64,000 nucleotides of DNA from Trichodelitschia bisporula (lineage: Eukaryota > Ascomycota > Dothideomycetes > Phaeotrichales > Phaeotrichaceae). The notes under the pieces were generated by a model. The model saw only the letters and a program-made list of their open reading frames with translations. It searched no databases and was not told the origin of the DNA. The stretch spans positions 124,001-188,000 of the forward strand of contig ML996703.1 of the NCBI GenBank assembly GCA_010356995.1. The letters are read 5' to 3'. Of the stretch, positions 1 through 11,443 are shown in pieces. Both the position numbers and the translations under genes were made by a program. The first letter of the stretch is position 1, and every line of letters begins with the position of its first letter.

Positions 1-693
1 CTGAGATGGATGCGATGTGCGTAAGGATGGATAGGAGACCACACTGTGTTCTCTCTCTCTTCTGCCGCTGACCTGCTGCGAGCGAAAAGGCGCGATTGTC
101 CCAACTGCAACCCCGGCGCGCGTCGTGATGGCGTTTGAGGGGCTTGCTGACCTGAGGAGCACAGGAAGAGAAGAGGAAGGCAAGGGAAGGGAAGGGAGGG
201 GAGGGGGGTGAGGCGGCTGCAAGCGTGGGCGGGTAGGGGGAGAGACGAGAGATTCGATACGGGGTAGGGAGTGGAGTATCGTGGGGCTTGAACGATGGAA
301 AGAAAGTGCCGAGGTGATGGCAATCAGGTGTCAAAACGGCCGTTGACGATGGAGAAACAATGGGGTGGAAGAAGAAGAAGAAGAAGAGTCAACTGGCTTG
401 CCTTTGGGCTTCGAAGAAGAAGTTTGTTTGCTGGCTCGAGGGCGTTTGGGCTGTGAGAGCGCAAGCGGTTTGCATGTACAGAGTCGTTGCGGATACTCCT
501 CCACAAAGGAAGAAGACTAGCCTCGCGCGGAGAAGAAAGAAAAGGGGTGGCACGGTTGCTTGACTTTGGGTTTCTATCTTCGCTCCAATTGCTCTTCGTT
601 CTCTCAGCTCTCGAGTCCCTAACCTTATCTTACACAGCGAGTTCGCCGTCCTCGTCATCGCTCGTCCATCTCTCTGGTCGCCTTCTCTCTCCC

Positions 694-728
<35 letters not shown>

Positions 729-1570
729 CTCCCCACGGCCCCATCTCCTTAACCCATCAATTGGCAAATCGCAATAGGAGAGCCCATCTCCATCTCCCCC
801 CGCCCCGACAAAACCAACGAATCAAACGGCCCGCCGTCACGTCAACCCACGGGAGGCGTCCACGGCTGCTTCGTCCCGCAGCTCGGGCGCCCCTCCCCCG
901 TGTCCTTATCCCCCATCCTATCCCATCTCTTCTCTCCATTTCTCTAACCTCAACTTGACACACATGTCTCTAAGCCTCCGAACTCTGTATGAAGGCCATG
1001 TTCAAGAAAGGCTTCATCACGGCTTGCGAGCTACAGTAAAGAACCCTTTCTCCACCTCCACGCTCCACAGTCCCTGATAACCCCCTCAGCCCTATGCAGG
1101 TACAAAAGGGGAGCGCGCGTGCCGCTAATTTAGACGCGAAAAAAAAGGGACCCAGAACTTTGTTTTTCGGTGACGCCAACCTTCACTGGCTGCATATCAT
1201 GCGCGACGACAACTTCACGCGATAACTGTCGTCGCCGCTGTGCCTGTACATCCGTAGTGGATAACTTTAGACGAATACCGGCAACCTCATATCATCATTT
1301 CGCCATCTCTTCAAGAAGAAGCCGGTTACACTAACCCCGAATGCATCCAGTATCCGTGCCACGTTGCCCACAATTCCCCAACCCCGTGCTCAAGAGCGTG
1401 GCACGAAAACGGCCGGCAATCGGTAATGTGTAATGGTTAATCATTCCATGGTTCAAGAGAATACGGTGCATGAGAAGCTGCATTATGCCGTGAGCTACTT
1501 TCAACTACCGCTGATATCCATGCTTGAGACCCGAGATGATCACAGTCCTAGAAATCACAGTCGTCACCCC
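1..1570. other. Gene-free left edge with pyrimidine-rich tract
   Basis: I find no supportable gene here. Short open frames exist on both strands, but they are mutual shadows of low-complexity sequence. Bases 560-960 are strongly pyrimidine-rich, as fungal promoters and 5' leaders often are, and contain a CAT microsatellite. An ATG at 964 follows this tract but opens only a short frame. The segment lies downstream of the GH5 gene's stop codon. Confidence 0.5.
694..728. repeat. CAT trinucleotide microsatellite, about 12 units
   Basis: An uninterrupted run of CAT/ATC triplets sits inside the pyrimidine-rich tract. It is not inside any gene I can support. Confidence 0.9.
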
Positions 1571-3314
1571 TCACGCCGTCAGCGTGTACTCCACCGAGTT
1601 CCCCGGCTGGCGCGGAAAAAACTCAAAGGTAAACGTCGCCGCCATTTTCTTCGACGTCACCGCGTCCACAGCGCCCTTGGTGAGGATGACGCTCTTGCCG
1701 TCCCAGTTCCAGTGGTTGTTATACGTCTATTCATGATCAGCCTCACGATCCCCACAGTACCAGAGGACTCACCACATATCCCTGCTGCAACGGTCCCAAA
1801 TACTTCGTCCAGTCGTCGGCCAAGTAACTCTGATCCGAAAACCGCGCCTTCACAGCCGCTATCTTCGGCAACCCCTTCCACGTAACCGGAATATGCAAAT
1901 CCGCCCCACTCACGGCCTGCGAACTCTTCGCCCCGAGCACCGGCACATCCCACTGCACCAGCTGCACGCGGACGTCGGCACCGGCGCTGAAGCTCACGGT
2001 CAAGTTCGCGCGCACGCCCGCCGGCCCGGTCGTCGCAAAGTACTTCCCAAGGAATGCCGGCGTGAACGCAACCCCGGACCCACGGACCGCATAATCGCGC
2101 GGCGCAACCAGCGCCCCGTCCGGGCCGGTCACGCTCTTAACGGTATTCCCATTGAGCTCGAATGTGATCGTGCTCTCCTTCACCGGCTGTCCGAGCTTGT
2201 GGAACACGAACGCGGAGCTCGTCTGCGTCGTGGCCTTCGGGTCGGTCGTCCCATCCGGCAGCGCGTTGCGTACCCCACGGGCGGCGTTGAAGTACACCTC
2301 CTTTCCTGTCGGGTCACGTATGGTCCGCGCGGCCCTATCCAGGAAATCGTCCCCGTTGTCCCACAGGATAGTCGCAGTGTCATACTTCTTCGCCGCTTGG
2401 GAAAACGCATCAAAGTACCGCCAGCGCGCGCCAGGCTCGACCGTTGCTCCCGCGGACCACTCCCCAATCACAAGGGGCACGTTGGTGAAATTTCCACGCA
2501 CGGCCGCGATATCCGCCTCCAGCGCCGCCTTGTCCTCCGCAGAGCCCCAGACCGTCTTGCCCCAAGCGCCGAAGATGAAGTCGTACGGTGAGTAGTAGTG
2601 GTACTGCAGAGCCCAAGGATTCTTGATACCGGGCGGTACCTTAAACCACTGGCTCGTCTTCGGGCCATCTTCGCCGAGCCCGACAAGCGTTACCACGCGC
2701 TGTACATTGTGCCCGCCAGCTGCGGCGATGGCTTCAAGGAACACACCGTTCATGCGGTTCAGAATGTCGGCGTGCTCCTTCGTCGTGCCCTTCGGCTCGT
2801 TGATCGGCTCGAAGGCGACTTCCGGCCCGGCGCACGCGAGTTTCTGCCCGATCTGCGTCCACAGCGCGCGGAACTTATCCTCAATCGCCTTAACATCCGC
2901 CCCTCCGGCGGTAAAATCGAACCACTGCCAGCTATCGTGGTGCACATTGAGCACGACGTAGAACCCGCGTGAGGTCGCCATGTCTGTTACTGCTGCTACG
3001 CGGTCCAGCCATTTCGCGTCGACCGTGTAGTCCGGCGCGGGCCCGATCTTGGTTGTCCATGTTATGGGGAGGCGCACGCTTTTGAAGCCTGCCTTCTTGA
3101 TGTCGTCCAAGACGGTGGGAACGACGGGTGGGTTGTTCCATGACCCTTCGTCAGGGACGGCGTCGAGCGTGTTGCCCAGGTTCCAGCCGGGTGTGAGAGC
3201 GTGGATGAAGGCCGAGGCATCGATGGCCTTGAAGGTACCCGGGCACTGAACTGGTGCTTCGGCGGCAGGGAGAGCGAGCGCCGTGGCGGCGAGCGCCAGC
3301 AAGGTGAGCTTCAT
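1571..3314 (-). CDS. Secreted GH5 endoglucanase with Ig-like X2 and CBM46-like modules
   Basis: Exons on the minus strand are 3314-1773 and 1726-1571, giving 565 aa. The intron starts GTGAGT and ends at an AG 46 bases later, and phase 0 is kept. The ATG at 3314 is chosen because it opens directly into a signal peptide (residues 1 to about 20). The catalytic domain (about 25-345) begins with GWNLGNTLDA, carries the acid/base Glu173 in FEPINEP and the nucleophile Glu285 in VIGEW, so it is a clan GH-A beta-1,4-glucanase. Residues about 365-455 resemble the CBM_X2/Ig-like module, and about 460-565 resemble CBM46. This order is known from bacterial GH5_4 enzymes such as Bacillus Cel5B. The likely substrate is cellulose, xyloglucan or mixed-linkage glucan, acting outside the cell. 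The next upstream gene on the same strand is a pectinase, so both probably serve plant-wall breakdown. The subfamily and the CBM46 call are inferred from motifs. Confidence 0.9.
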
Positions 3315-3504
3315 AGTGAGTGACGGCTCCAACGCCTACGACTCAACGGAAATGAACGACTGTATGGTTAAACGAATGTCAACAACAACAAAGACGTGCG
3401 TCCAGCACACCGTTATACCAAACTCGCGGACGCACAAGCTCCGGAGAAATTCCCATCGCCCGTGACGGTTATGCTGCCGCTTCTATATTGCTCCTATAAG
3501 CCTT

Positions 3505-3512
3505 ATACGGAC
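3505..3512 (-). promoter_or_regulatory. Possible TATA element of the GH5 gene
   Basis: Read on the minus strand this is CGTATAAGG, about 190 bases upstream of the GH5 ATG. The position is reasonable for a fungal core promoter, but there is no further evidence. Confidence 0.3.
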
Positions 3513-3759
3513 CGTCCGGGCCCGGGCCACGCAGGCCATATTCCGGCCCGGCCTTACGGGATAATCAATCTCGGACGGGGCCCGCGCGGCCGGATAGCGT
3601 GCCGAGGGCGGGTTTGGGCACGGCGTAATGGGGCATGGCTCAAGGCACGAGGAAAAGTAAGGAGTGCAGAGTGAAAGCATTGTAACAGACGAAAAACAGA
3701 AGAAATAAGAGTGGTAGGGCCGCTCATGTCTAGATATACTTGTTGTCATGTTTACAGAC

Positions 3760-3930
3760 TGATGTTGACACGAGGCAGGAGCATTACTGGGAAGGAAGGA
3801 ATATGGCAATGTGCTCACGATAGAAGGAAGGAACATGGGAGGATATTTGCCGCATGGTGAATTTAGTTTCAAGCGTCTCTTCACTCTCTTCTTCTCTTTC
3901 ACTGCAGACTGTAATCATTGCACGTGTCAA
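3760..3930 (+). repeat. Dispersed repeat family, copy 1
   Basis: About 170 bases between the GH5 and GH28 genes resemble two other segments of the window (40482-40690 and 58419-58605). Shared landmarks in order are: a GATGT(A/T)GACA-like start, GAGGCA(G/A)GAGCATT or AGGAGCATT, GGAAGGA, AATGTGCT or AATGCGAG, GAAGGAAG, GGAGGATA, a pyrimidine-rich stretch, and a closing CACGTG. All copies point the same way. The family has no coding capacity I can see and is not classified; it could be a MITE or SINE remnant. Confidence 0.6.
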
Positions 3931-3985
3931 GCCTATGCTCCATTACAGACTCGAGATGGTGTTGCTCTTTTTGTTCGATGCTAGT

Positions 3986-5400
3986 TCAGTTCCCTTTCCC
4001 CTTCCCGCTCTGCAACGTCACCGCCTCCGCGCTCGACACACACGGCAACCCAACGCCGCCCTTGACATTATCGCAGACAATGACCTCCTTCCCCTTCGCA
4101 TTCGGGCTCGTGATATTGATATTGCGCAGCTCGATGCCCGAGCACGTCGCGCCGGGGGAGCAGAGCAACTCCGCGATCTTGTTCTTCCTCTTCCCGCTGC
4201 TCGTCCCAGTGATATTGATGAACCTGACATCCGAGATATTGACCCGGCTCGGGTACTTCGCGCACTCCGCCGGCTTAACGCTGAAATAGCACTGGTCCAG
4301 CACGAGGGGATAATCCGTGTTCACCACGTGGATGTCCTCGTATGTGACGTTGCGGATATACCCATACCCCACGTCCTTCCCCGCCCACGCCTTGAGCCTA
4401 GCGCCGGTCTGGCCATTCAGCAGCGTCACATTCTTGATATACGCATTTGAGATGTAATCCAGGGTTCCCGGGTATTGGCCGATGGACCCCATGCTCACGC
4501 CGTGCGTGTTGTTGCACCACAAATTCTCAACATGAATATTCGTGGTATTCGGCTTCGGGCTGAAGCAATCATCCCCAACGTCGACCTCGGTGTTCGTAAC
4601 CCTTAGCCCATCCACATTCCAGCTATCAAACCCATCCGTATTCTTCGGCCTATTCTCATTCGAAGAATGCGAATCAAACCGACACCGGTCAAATGCCACG
4701 TTCTTCGTCCGGACCAGGAACGTGCTCCAGCATGGCGAGTTCAGGAACCGGAGCCCGGAGATCTCGATATTCGTCGCGTTGTCCGTCATGAACAGAATGG
4801 GTCGCAGGTACGTATTCTCCTTGTCTAGGATCTCGCGCCCGGCGAACCCGTCGTACCACGCTTGGCCGTTGCCGTTGATCGTCCCGCGGCCGAAGATTTT
4901 GATGTCGGACCCGCCCCAGACCCAGAATGTGATGCTCTTTTGGAAGTCGTAGTAGAAGTGGTTGGCTTGCCAGTAGGGAATGTCATCGGTAAACTGCCTC
5001 CAATTAGCTCACCCTCATGGCTCGAGGCAGCGCAACCTACCTTGATCTCCCCATCCACTCTCACGTACACATCCCTCAAAAACGTCAAATCCAGCTTCTT
5101 CCCAAGAACATACGTCTTCCCCGCCTCCAACACCAACAACCCCCCCCCATTCGCACTCTTCAACCCCGCCAGGAACTCCGCCGAAACATCATCGGTATCG
5201 CTCGCCGATGCCCGGATGGTAGTCCGCTTCCGATCCGCCTCAAGACAATTCCCCCAGTTATCAGTCCCAGTCGCGCATTTTTTGACCGGCGCGGGGTCCA
5301 CGACCGTCAATCCACCTTCTAACTCGCCCACAGGCGCGAGGAACCGCGCGTGCGCGAGCAGCGGCAGCAACTGCAACAAAAAGAGCGTAAGACCGCGCAT
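3986..5400 (-). CDS. Secreted GH28 exopolygalacturonase
   Basis: Exons are 5400-5041 and 4993-3986, giving 455 aa in phase 0 across a 47-base intron (GTAGGT...GCAG). A signal peptide covers about residues 1-19. The parallel beta-helix carries all GH28 signatures: NTDGFD (Asp240, Asp243), GDDC (Asp261, Asp262), NNTHG (His284) followed by SMGSIG, and ARLK (Arg319, Lys321). The wording around these motifs (GDDCFSPKPN, ARLKAWAG) is that of fungal exo-acting galacturonan hydrolases that release galacturonic acid from pectin chain ends. Many N-glycosylation sequons are present, as usual for secreted pectinases. The enzyme acts outside the cell. It lies upstream of a GH5 glucanase on the same strand, with a dispersed repeat in the spacer. 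An exo-rhamnogalacturonase role is the main alternative. Confidence 0.93.
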
Positions 5401-6018
5401 CCTCAGCGATCAAAACGAAAGATTGATCCTCCAATTCTCACTCCGAAGTCATATTTGAATCCCCCGCCGCGCACCGCATACAACCCGCTGCAAAGTGCCC
5501 AGGGCCATATAAACCGACCCAGCGAGCTAAACTTCTCCCCAGCTGCCTGAAATCAGACCTGGGAGCCGTTCCCAAGTGTGCGGGTCCGAGCTTGTCTGGT
5601 GTGTACCAAAGTAATCTGTCTGCGGATGATTGGCGCCATGACGGGAGTCGCTGGCTTCCACCAATGACCCGCGAGGCGGGAACGTGTCTCTAGGAATTGT
5701 GGACGGCGGATCGATTGGGTTGCTTACGGGTGCTAGGTGGGATATATAGTACTGCTCGGGCCGACGTTGGCATTCCGTGCCTGTGGCGCTGGCGCTGGCG
5801 GTGCAGGGCTGACCTAACACCAACACCTTTCCCGCCCGCGAGGCTGAGATACCAAGATATCAATTTCAACTACCACTCACTATCCCACAAATCCATTGCA
5901 CCAGCTACGCCATCATCCAGATAAGTATGGTACAAACCGATAGTCCCAAACGAAACCGCAGATCCTACTCAATGTACCGCCACACCCACCAGCCTCCCCC
6001 TCAAACTCACAGCTAAGC
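5401..6018. promoter_or_regulatory. GH28 promoter region with TATA-like site
   Basis: This spacer separates the GH28 start from the 3' end of the RRM gene. On the minus strand a TTTATAT element occurs at about 5505-5514, roughly 105 bases before the GH28 ATG, a good distance for a fungal TATA box. I see no other gene. Confidence 0.45.
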
Positions 6019-7474
6019 TTAATTGAACCGCTGCCTCTTAATCGCCCCCCCACCCATCTGCCCCGTCTGCCCCATCTGCCCCCCCTGGAACGCCCCGCGC
6101 CCCATCCCGCCCATCCCCATCCCATTCCCCATATTACTCGGCATGCCCGGCATCGGCATCCCACCACCCATGTTGCCGGCCATCGGCCCGCCCATCGGGC
6201 TCCCCATGGCCCCGCCCATCATCCCCCCGCGACCCATCATCCCCATCCCACCGCCCATCATCCCCATCCCCTGCCCCATCATCCCGCCGCCCATCATCCC
6301 AGGCATACCGGGCATAACACCGCCCGCAAAACCGCCCATGCCCGGCGAAGCCGGCATCCCCCCCCTCCCCATCCCCATCTGCCCGCCCATCATCCCCCCT
6401 CTTCCCATATTCATTCCCCCAGCCGGCATGCCAGGCAACGCACCCACCCCCCCGCGGCCACCACGCATCATTCCCCCTCCACGGAAACTATTCTGCGCAT
6501 TATACCCCATGCCATTCTGCTGAAACCCCTGATTGGCCTGCATGCCGCCCGCATACCCAGCACCAGACACCTGAATGCCCATCCCACCACGGTTCTGATA
6601 CCCCATGCCCATGCCCATGCCGCCGCGGTTGTTGCTGTAGCCCCCGTGGTACCCGCCGCCGCGGCGGAGGTTGTTCTGTGGGCCGCTGAAGCCGCTGCTG
6701 CCCTGCATGCCGCCCATGCCGTGCTGGCGCGTCATGGTGCGTGGGTTGTTAGGGAAGGTGTCTTTGGTGCGGTAGTACGGGTTGAAGTTGGCGTAGTGCA
6801 CGATGTAGCCGCTGCGGGCGCCGAGGGGCTTGGGTAGCGAGGTGATATGATGCTTTACGGCTTCGGCGGCTTCGGCAGTCTTGAACTTGACGTAGACGGA
6901 GCTGGCTCGTTAGTCGGAGCTACGAAAGGAGACTAAGCGCCAATGGAACGTACCCCTTGGACTTTCCGTTCGGCTTGAACTCATCAAACTTGAGCTCCAC
7001 CAATTCCTGCTCATGACCAACTTCGTTGGCCCATTGCCGGATAGTTTCTTCGCTAGTGTTGTGCGTAATTTGGTTGATGGTGATAGCGTCTATCGGTCTT
7101 TCGCCAGGAAGAGAGCCAGGAACCACCGAAGCTGGCCGGGGGGTGATGGTAGTGCTACTACCCTCGTCGTCTTCGGCCTTGCGCTTCTTCGTGCTGCTCA
7201 CTGACCCAACAGGCGTTGAAACTTGCGCGGGAGTTGGCTGCGCGGAGTGTTGTGCAGAATCAGCGGGCGGGGCGTCATTGGAGTCCATCCGGTCGTAGCC
7301 GTCATCAGCCGCGTCGCCCTGGTAGCCACCGCTATTGTCACCGCTCGCTGTTTGCTCGGCGCCGGCTTCGTACTGTTGCCCACCGTCGTCTTCGACGGGG
7401 GTCTCACCGTTCTGACCGGTGCCTTGTTCATCCATGTAGCTGAGATCGAGGTAGAGATCATCATGTTCGGCCAT
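6019..7474 (-). CDS. RRM protein with Gly/Met-rich tail (CPSF6-like)
   Basis: Exons are 7474-6954 and 6901-6019, giving 467 aa; the GTACGT donor splits a Gly codon. The start is the ATG at 7474 (MAEHDDLYLDL); the frame upstream has only non-ATG triplets. The N-terminus is acidic, followed by a basic KKRK cluster. A single RRM occupies about residues 130-205 with the RNP1 sequence GKSKGSVYVKF, which the intron interrupts. The rest is a long low-complexity region dominated by GMGG, MGRGG and NRGG repeats, expected to be disordered and arginine-methylated. The acidic N-terminus plus one RRM of this wording resembles the 59/68-kDa subunits of cleavage factor Im (CPSF6/7), so a role in mRNA 3' processing or splicing is plausible but not shown. 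The protein is probably nuclear. Confidence 0.82.
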
Positions 7475-8736
7475 GTCTGCGGTTGCCAAGGCTACCGGGT
7501 CGGGCTGTTTGCTCTATCCGAACGCGCCCCAGAGGCGAGCTGCGAGTCTACTGTCGAGCGGTCACCTGAGTTTGAGAAGTCGTTTGTTAGGTACAGTCTT
7601 TAAATACAAATAATAGGAGAGTGTCAGGGCCCATGCGGGCAGCAATCGAGTCGAGCATTGCGACCCCATCTTACCAATTGAACTTGAGCGCGAAATGCAA
7701 GAGAAAGACAGAGATAGGGTGACAGCCATGTGGTTTACACGTACCCTTCCAGAGATGAACCTTGTACAAGAGCAGTATCGCCGTACAATGATATGAAGAT
7801 GCTTCAAGTCGTAAAATCAATGGCGAACTGCGGGGAGAGAGATGCCGTGGCAGATGCTGAAAATATCAAAGCCGCTTGAGCGGAGCTGCGGCAAACCGAA
7901 AATAGGATGGACAGAACAATGTGCCTCGAAGTATTATCGTGAGTAAAGCCTTCAACAACCAGGGGCCCAAAGCTTCGGGAAAATATTATCTCCGCTATCA
8001 GACCAATACAATCGGGTAAGCCAAGCTTGTCTGCACGAAATGATCCACCGAAACCACCTTGAGGGGGCGCCGGTTACGGGGGAAGTACTAGGTGAGTCGA
8101 GGGAGTACGGTGAGCGTTGATGAGGAGCAAACTGTGGTTGGAATTCGCGACCGAGGGTGCGGCGAAGAATAGCTCCCATACGTTAGCTTTGCTCATTGAA
8201 TGGATAGTGGCGGAAGCAAACCTCACTATGCGGGATGCAGAAAGGATTCGGCGAACGCCCCCAGTGAGGCTCGCGACGTGGTGACGGTAAACCAGGACGA
8301 TGTCGACAAGGCGCTTCGCGGCGATCCGATGAGCGGTCTACACACACCAGCGTCCAGAAGAAATTGGTACCCGTCCGGGGATAAAGCACAGCCGTTGAGT
8401 ATCGCGTAGAGCTTGCCGAAACACGATAAGGCTTCAGGAAGGCGCCGATTTGATGCCAGAGGATGGAGAGGTGTACTCGCAAGTCTGTACGGTAGGGCGA
8501 ACGAAGGTTGGGGCGACGGCTGACTAAGGAAGCACGGAAGGCTCCCGGGTGCTATCCCTTGTCCGGGAAGAGCTTAGCGCTCAAGGGGGTCCGGGGTGCG
8601 GCGCCCGGGCCATCACTCTTGGACTTGGGGATATCTGGCTTTACTGCGCAACGGTCATCTTCATCCTTCGCGACGCACTCACCTCCAAAGTCCTTACTCC
8701 TCCCAGCCCCAAAGTCCTCAATTTCGCATCTTCAAA
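7475..8736. other. Intergenic region between RRM gene and SSS1
   Basis: About 1.26 kb holds the presumed divergent promoters of the RRM gene and SSS1. On the minus strand, GTAAGAT near 7674 and an AACTCAG acceptor near 7568 could bound a 5'-UTR intron of the RRM gene. That is only a suggestion. No protein-like frame is found. Confidence 0.4.
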
Positions 8737-9049
8737 ATGTCTGACCAGATCAAGGTACGAGATTGCCTGCCGGCGCCGCCGCAGTTGCTCACAAGCCGTA
8801 GGAGTTCGCCGAGATCCCGAGGGAGTTCCTGAAAGATGGCACTCAGTTCATCAACCGGTGCACGAAGCGTACGTCCTCATCTGATAATGGGTTGTGCCGT
8901 TGTGGATGCCCTTCTGACTCCTCTCAGCGGACCAGCGCGAATTCATGCAGATCAGCAAGGCCGTCGGCGTGGGTTTCGTCGTCATGGGCGCCATCGGCTT
9001 CGTCGTGAAGCTGATTCACATCCCCGTAAACAACATCCTAGTGTCATAA
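8737..9049 (+). CDS. SSS1: Sec61 gamma subunit of the ER translocon
   Basis: Three exons (8737-8754, 8802-8868, 8928-9049) encode 68 aa. The first exon is only 18 bases (MSDQIK). The spliced protein contains IPREFLKDGTQFINRCTKP and the membrane segment GVGFVVMGAIGFVVKLIHIP with the closing VNNILV, all highly conserved in the SecE/Sec61-gamma family. The full length matches the family (about 70 aa). It is a tail-anchored subunit that clamps the Sec61 channel in the ER membrane and is needed for protein import. Donors are GTACGA and GTACGT; acceptors are TAG and CAG. Confidence 0.96.
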
Positions 9050-9386
9050 GGCATACGAGTTCGAACGACAGGGAGATTACGCGGGCGGGTCATCATGAAC
9101 CTCAACATGTCTCGATTGCAGACTTCTTGGGATAATCAGCGGGCGGGAGTCCTCGGAGACAGTGGCAGTACGCTCAACATGTATCATACATTCAGTCATG
9201 GCGGGAGTTGTGTTCACGGCAGGTTAGGGTAAAAGCCTCATAGTTTCGTTGCCTGGGTATATGTCCATTCTGATGTCGTGTCTCTCCGCATAAATACAAC
9301 CGATACCGATATTCTCCCGCGCCACGCCCTTCCTAAGCACCGTTGAAAGAAAGTTCCCGCATCACATATGCAAAATCCCGCCGCAA
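9050..9386. other. Convergent 3' spacer
   Basis: This short region lies between the SSS1 stop and the stop of the WD40 gene on the other strand. It should contain both 3' UTRs. I see no gene. Confidence 0.5.
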
Positions 9387-11443
9387 TTAATTATGTCCAG
9401 TCTCGGGGCGAAGCTCTGCGTCAAGCTGGTAACCCATCGGCGGTTCACCCTCATCGTCTTCCAGGCCGTCACTCCAGCTGTGCACAGTGCACGTACCGAG
9501 CGAAGATCCTCGTCCATTCCACGCGGTTGCTAAAGGCGTCAGTCATATACGAGATTTTCAAGCAAAATACTTACCAGCGATGATAGGCGCATTGGGATGC
9601 CAACTGGCGTCTCGCACGCAAACCCTGAAGTTCTGAGGCCCACTAAAGAAGTGACGGGCTTGGAAGCCAGGGCCCTGTCTACGGCTCATATGCTGAGTAG
9701 CCGCCGACACGTCGATCTGCCCAGCAAGCGTCGCATCCATATTCCAGATGTAGACCTTGCCGTCGTAGCTCCCGGAGTAGACGTAACGCGAGTCGGAGCT
9801 ACCCTGCGGAGAGAAATGGCACCGAATCAGGGTCATGAGCACTTCGTGGCCGCGGAACGTGACGAGCGAGCTGTCATGCGGATGCGGCCGCCAGTTCTCG
9901 AAGTTGTAAGAGTTCATACGGTACTCGAATCCGGTGCTGTAGCTGTTAATGGGGATCCTGTCAACCCTCTCGGGAGTCATGGCCTTTCTCAGGTCCCAAA
10001 GTTTTGCGCACTGGTCCTTGCCGTTGCTGAGGATGTATCGGCCGTCACCCTTGCTGTCGACATAGGTCAGGCCCTCGGTATGGCCGAGGAACACACCGGC
10101 GGGACGGCCATCGCCCATACTCCGACGATCCCACACCTTGAGCGTTGTGTCGTCTGAGCCAGAGTAGAGGATATGCGGTGAGGCCGTATCAGCAAAACAT
10201 ACAGCATTGACATCATCGTCATGACCCTGAATGCGTAGAACCGACTGGCCTCTCTCGATGTCGTAGACATACACAGACCGGTCAACCGTTCCGGCTACCA
10301 ACTCGCGCCCGTCGCCTGAGAATCGGATGGACCAGACGCCAAAACGGGAATAGTGGCCGCGTGGCCGCCATCCAGCGTGAGAATCGGCCGCCAGGTTCGC
10401 GAAGTCCAAGTGTCGCGGAGGAGAGTCATCTGCTGAATCCGTGGAAGCGAGGCAGACCATCTTGGTAATAGAGCTGTAGGCCAGGAACCGATTATCCGGG
10501 CTCAGCGAAGCATCCGTGATGGTCCAAGAACCAGAATCGAAGTCGACGGACTGATCGTCAGCTCTGTAGCCAGAAAGAGAAACAGCCTGCCTACCTTGTA
10601 GTACTCCCATTTGTACGGATTCGACGTGTCGTACATCCGTACTTTGAAGTCCTGTCCGCATGTGAAGAAAAAGTTGCCATCGTTGGAAAACTGGCCAGAG
10701 TAACAGCGCGAGCCGTAGTGTATGATAGAGTCCGCCTTGGAGGATGGCAGCAGTCCTTGTCGCAAGGTTGAATTTTCTGCCCGCTGTCTTCCGTACGGTC
10801 CCAATCCCAATTCCCGCCGCAGGAGCCGATAAGCCAGCTTCTTTTGGCGGGTTGGCGTCACGCTGTTTGTACCCCGTTCGGTCGTCCCGAAGGTCCCCGT
10901 GAACATAAGGTCCCGGCCGTTGGCGCTGGGTACCTTTTCAAACTGTATGGGTGGCCAATATTTTTTCCTTCCCTCCCTCGGGCGCTTTTCGGCTGCTTCC
11001 TCGGGAGTGGACGCAAAAAACGCCCCACTGTACGAGCGCATCATCTGGCGAAGCCCGTTTTCGCTGCCGAATAGACGCAATATCTGGTCCGGGGTGACTA
11101 TGGCTGGTTAACTAGGAGGGTTATTGTGTCCGCGAGGAATCGTACCAAGTTGCGGGTGGCCCGCCTGGTCATCCTCGTCGGCTTCATCATCTTCATCATC
11201 ATATTCCATATCCTCCTCATCCTCCTCTTCTTCTTCGTCCATCCCATCATCCTCAAGCTGGTACTCCTCATCTTCCATGCCCTCGTCATCCCATTCTTCT
11301 TCGGGATCATCCTCGTCATAATCTTCAGCCGGGAATGTCGGTGTGAAGTCCATGGCGTCATCAGCTGGGTCTCGCGGTTGCGCTGTCTCCAAGAGTGAAC
11401 CTAATGGCACTGTCTGCCCGTTTCCTGAGGGATATGCACTCAT
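9387..11443 (-). CDS. WD40-repeat protein, DCAF11/LEC14B type
   Basis: Four exons (11443-11146, 11097-10595, 10550-9575, 9529-9387) give 639 aa with consistent phases. The start ATG at 11443 opens MSAYPSGNG. Residues about 40-95 are a run of Asp/Glu (EEEEEDEEDMEYDDEDDEADE). The rest is a WD40 propeller of about six to seven blades, including ITDASLSPDNRFLAYSS, VWSIRFSGDG and LYSGSDDTTLKVWDRR. Two WDxR motifs (VWDRR, LWDLR) are the DDB1-binding DWD box, so it probably acts as a substrate receptor of a CUL4-DDB1 ubiquitin ligase. The last small exon is needed to complete the final blade (IIAATAWNGRGSSLG). It is likely nuclear or cytoplasmic. Confidence 0.92.

Noticed and set aside
6023-6523. 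Pro/Ile-rich plus-strand frame opposite the RRM protein
   Set aside because: It is the complement of the Gly/Met-rich tail of the real gene.
7640-7690. TTCAATTGGTAAG on the minus strand resembling a tRNA A box
   Set aside because: No acceptor stem partner; the GTAAG is better explained as a possible UTR intron donor.
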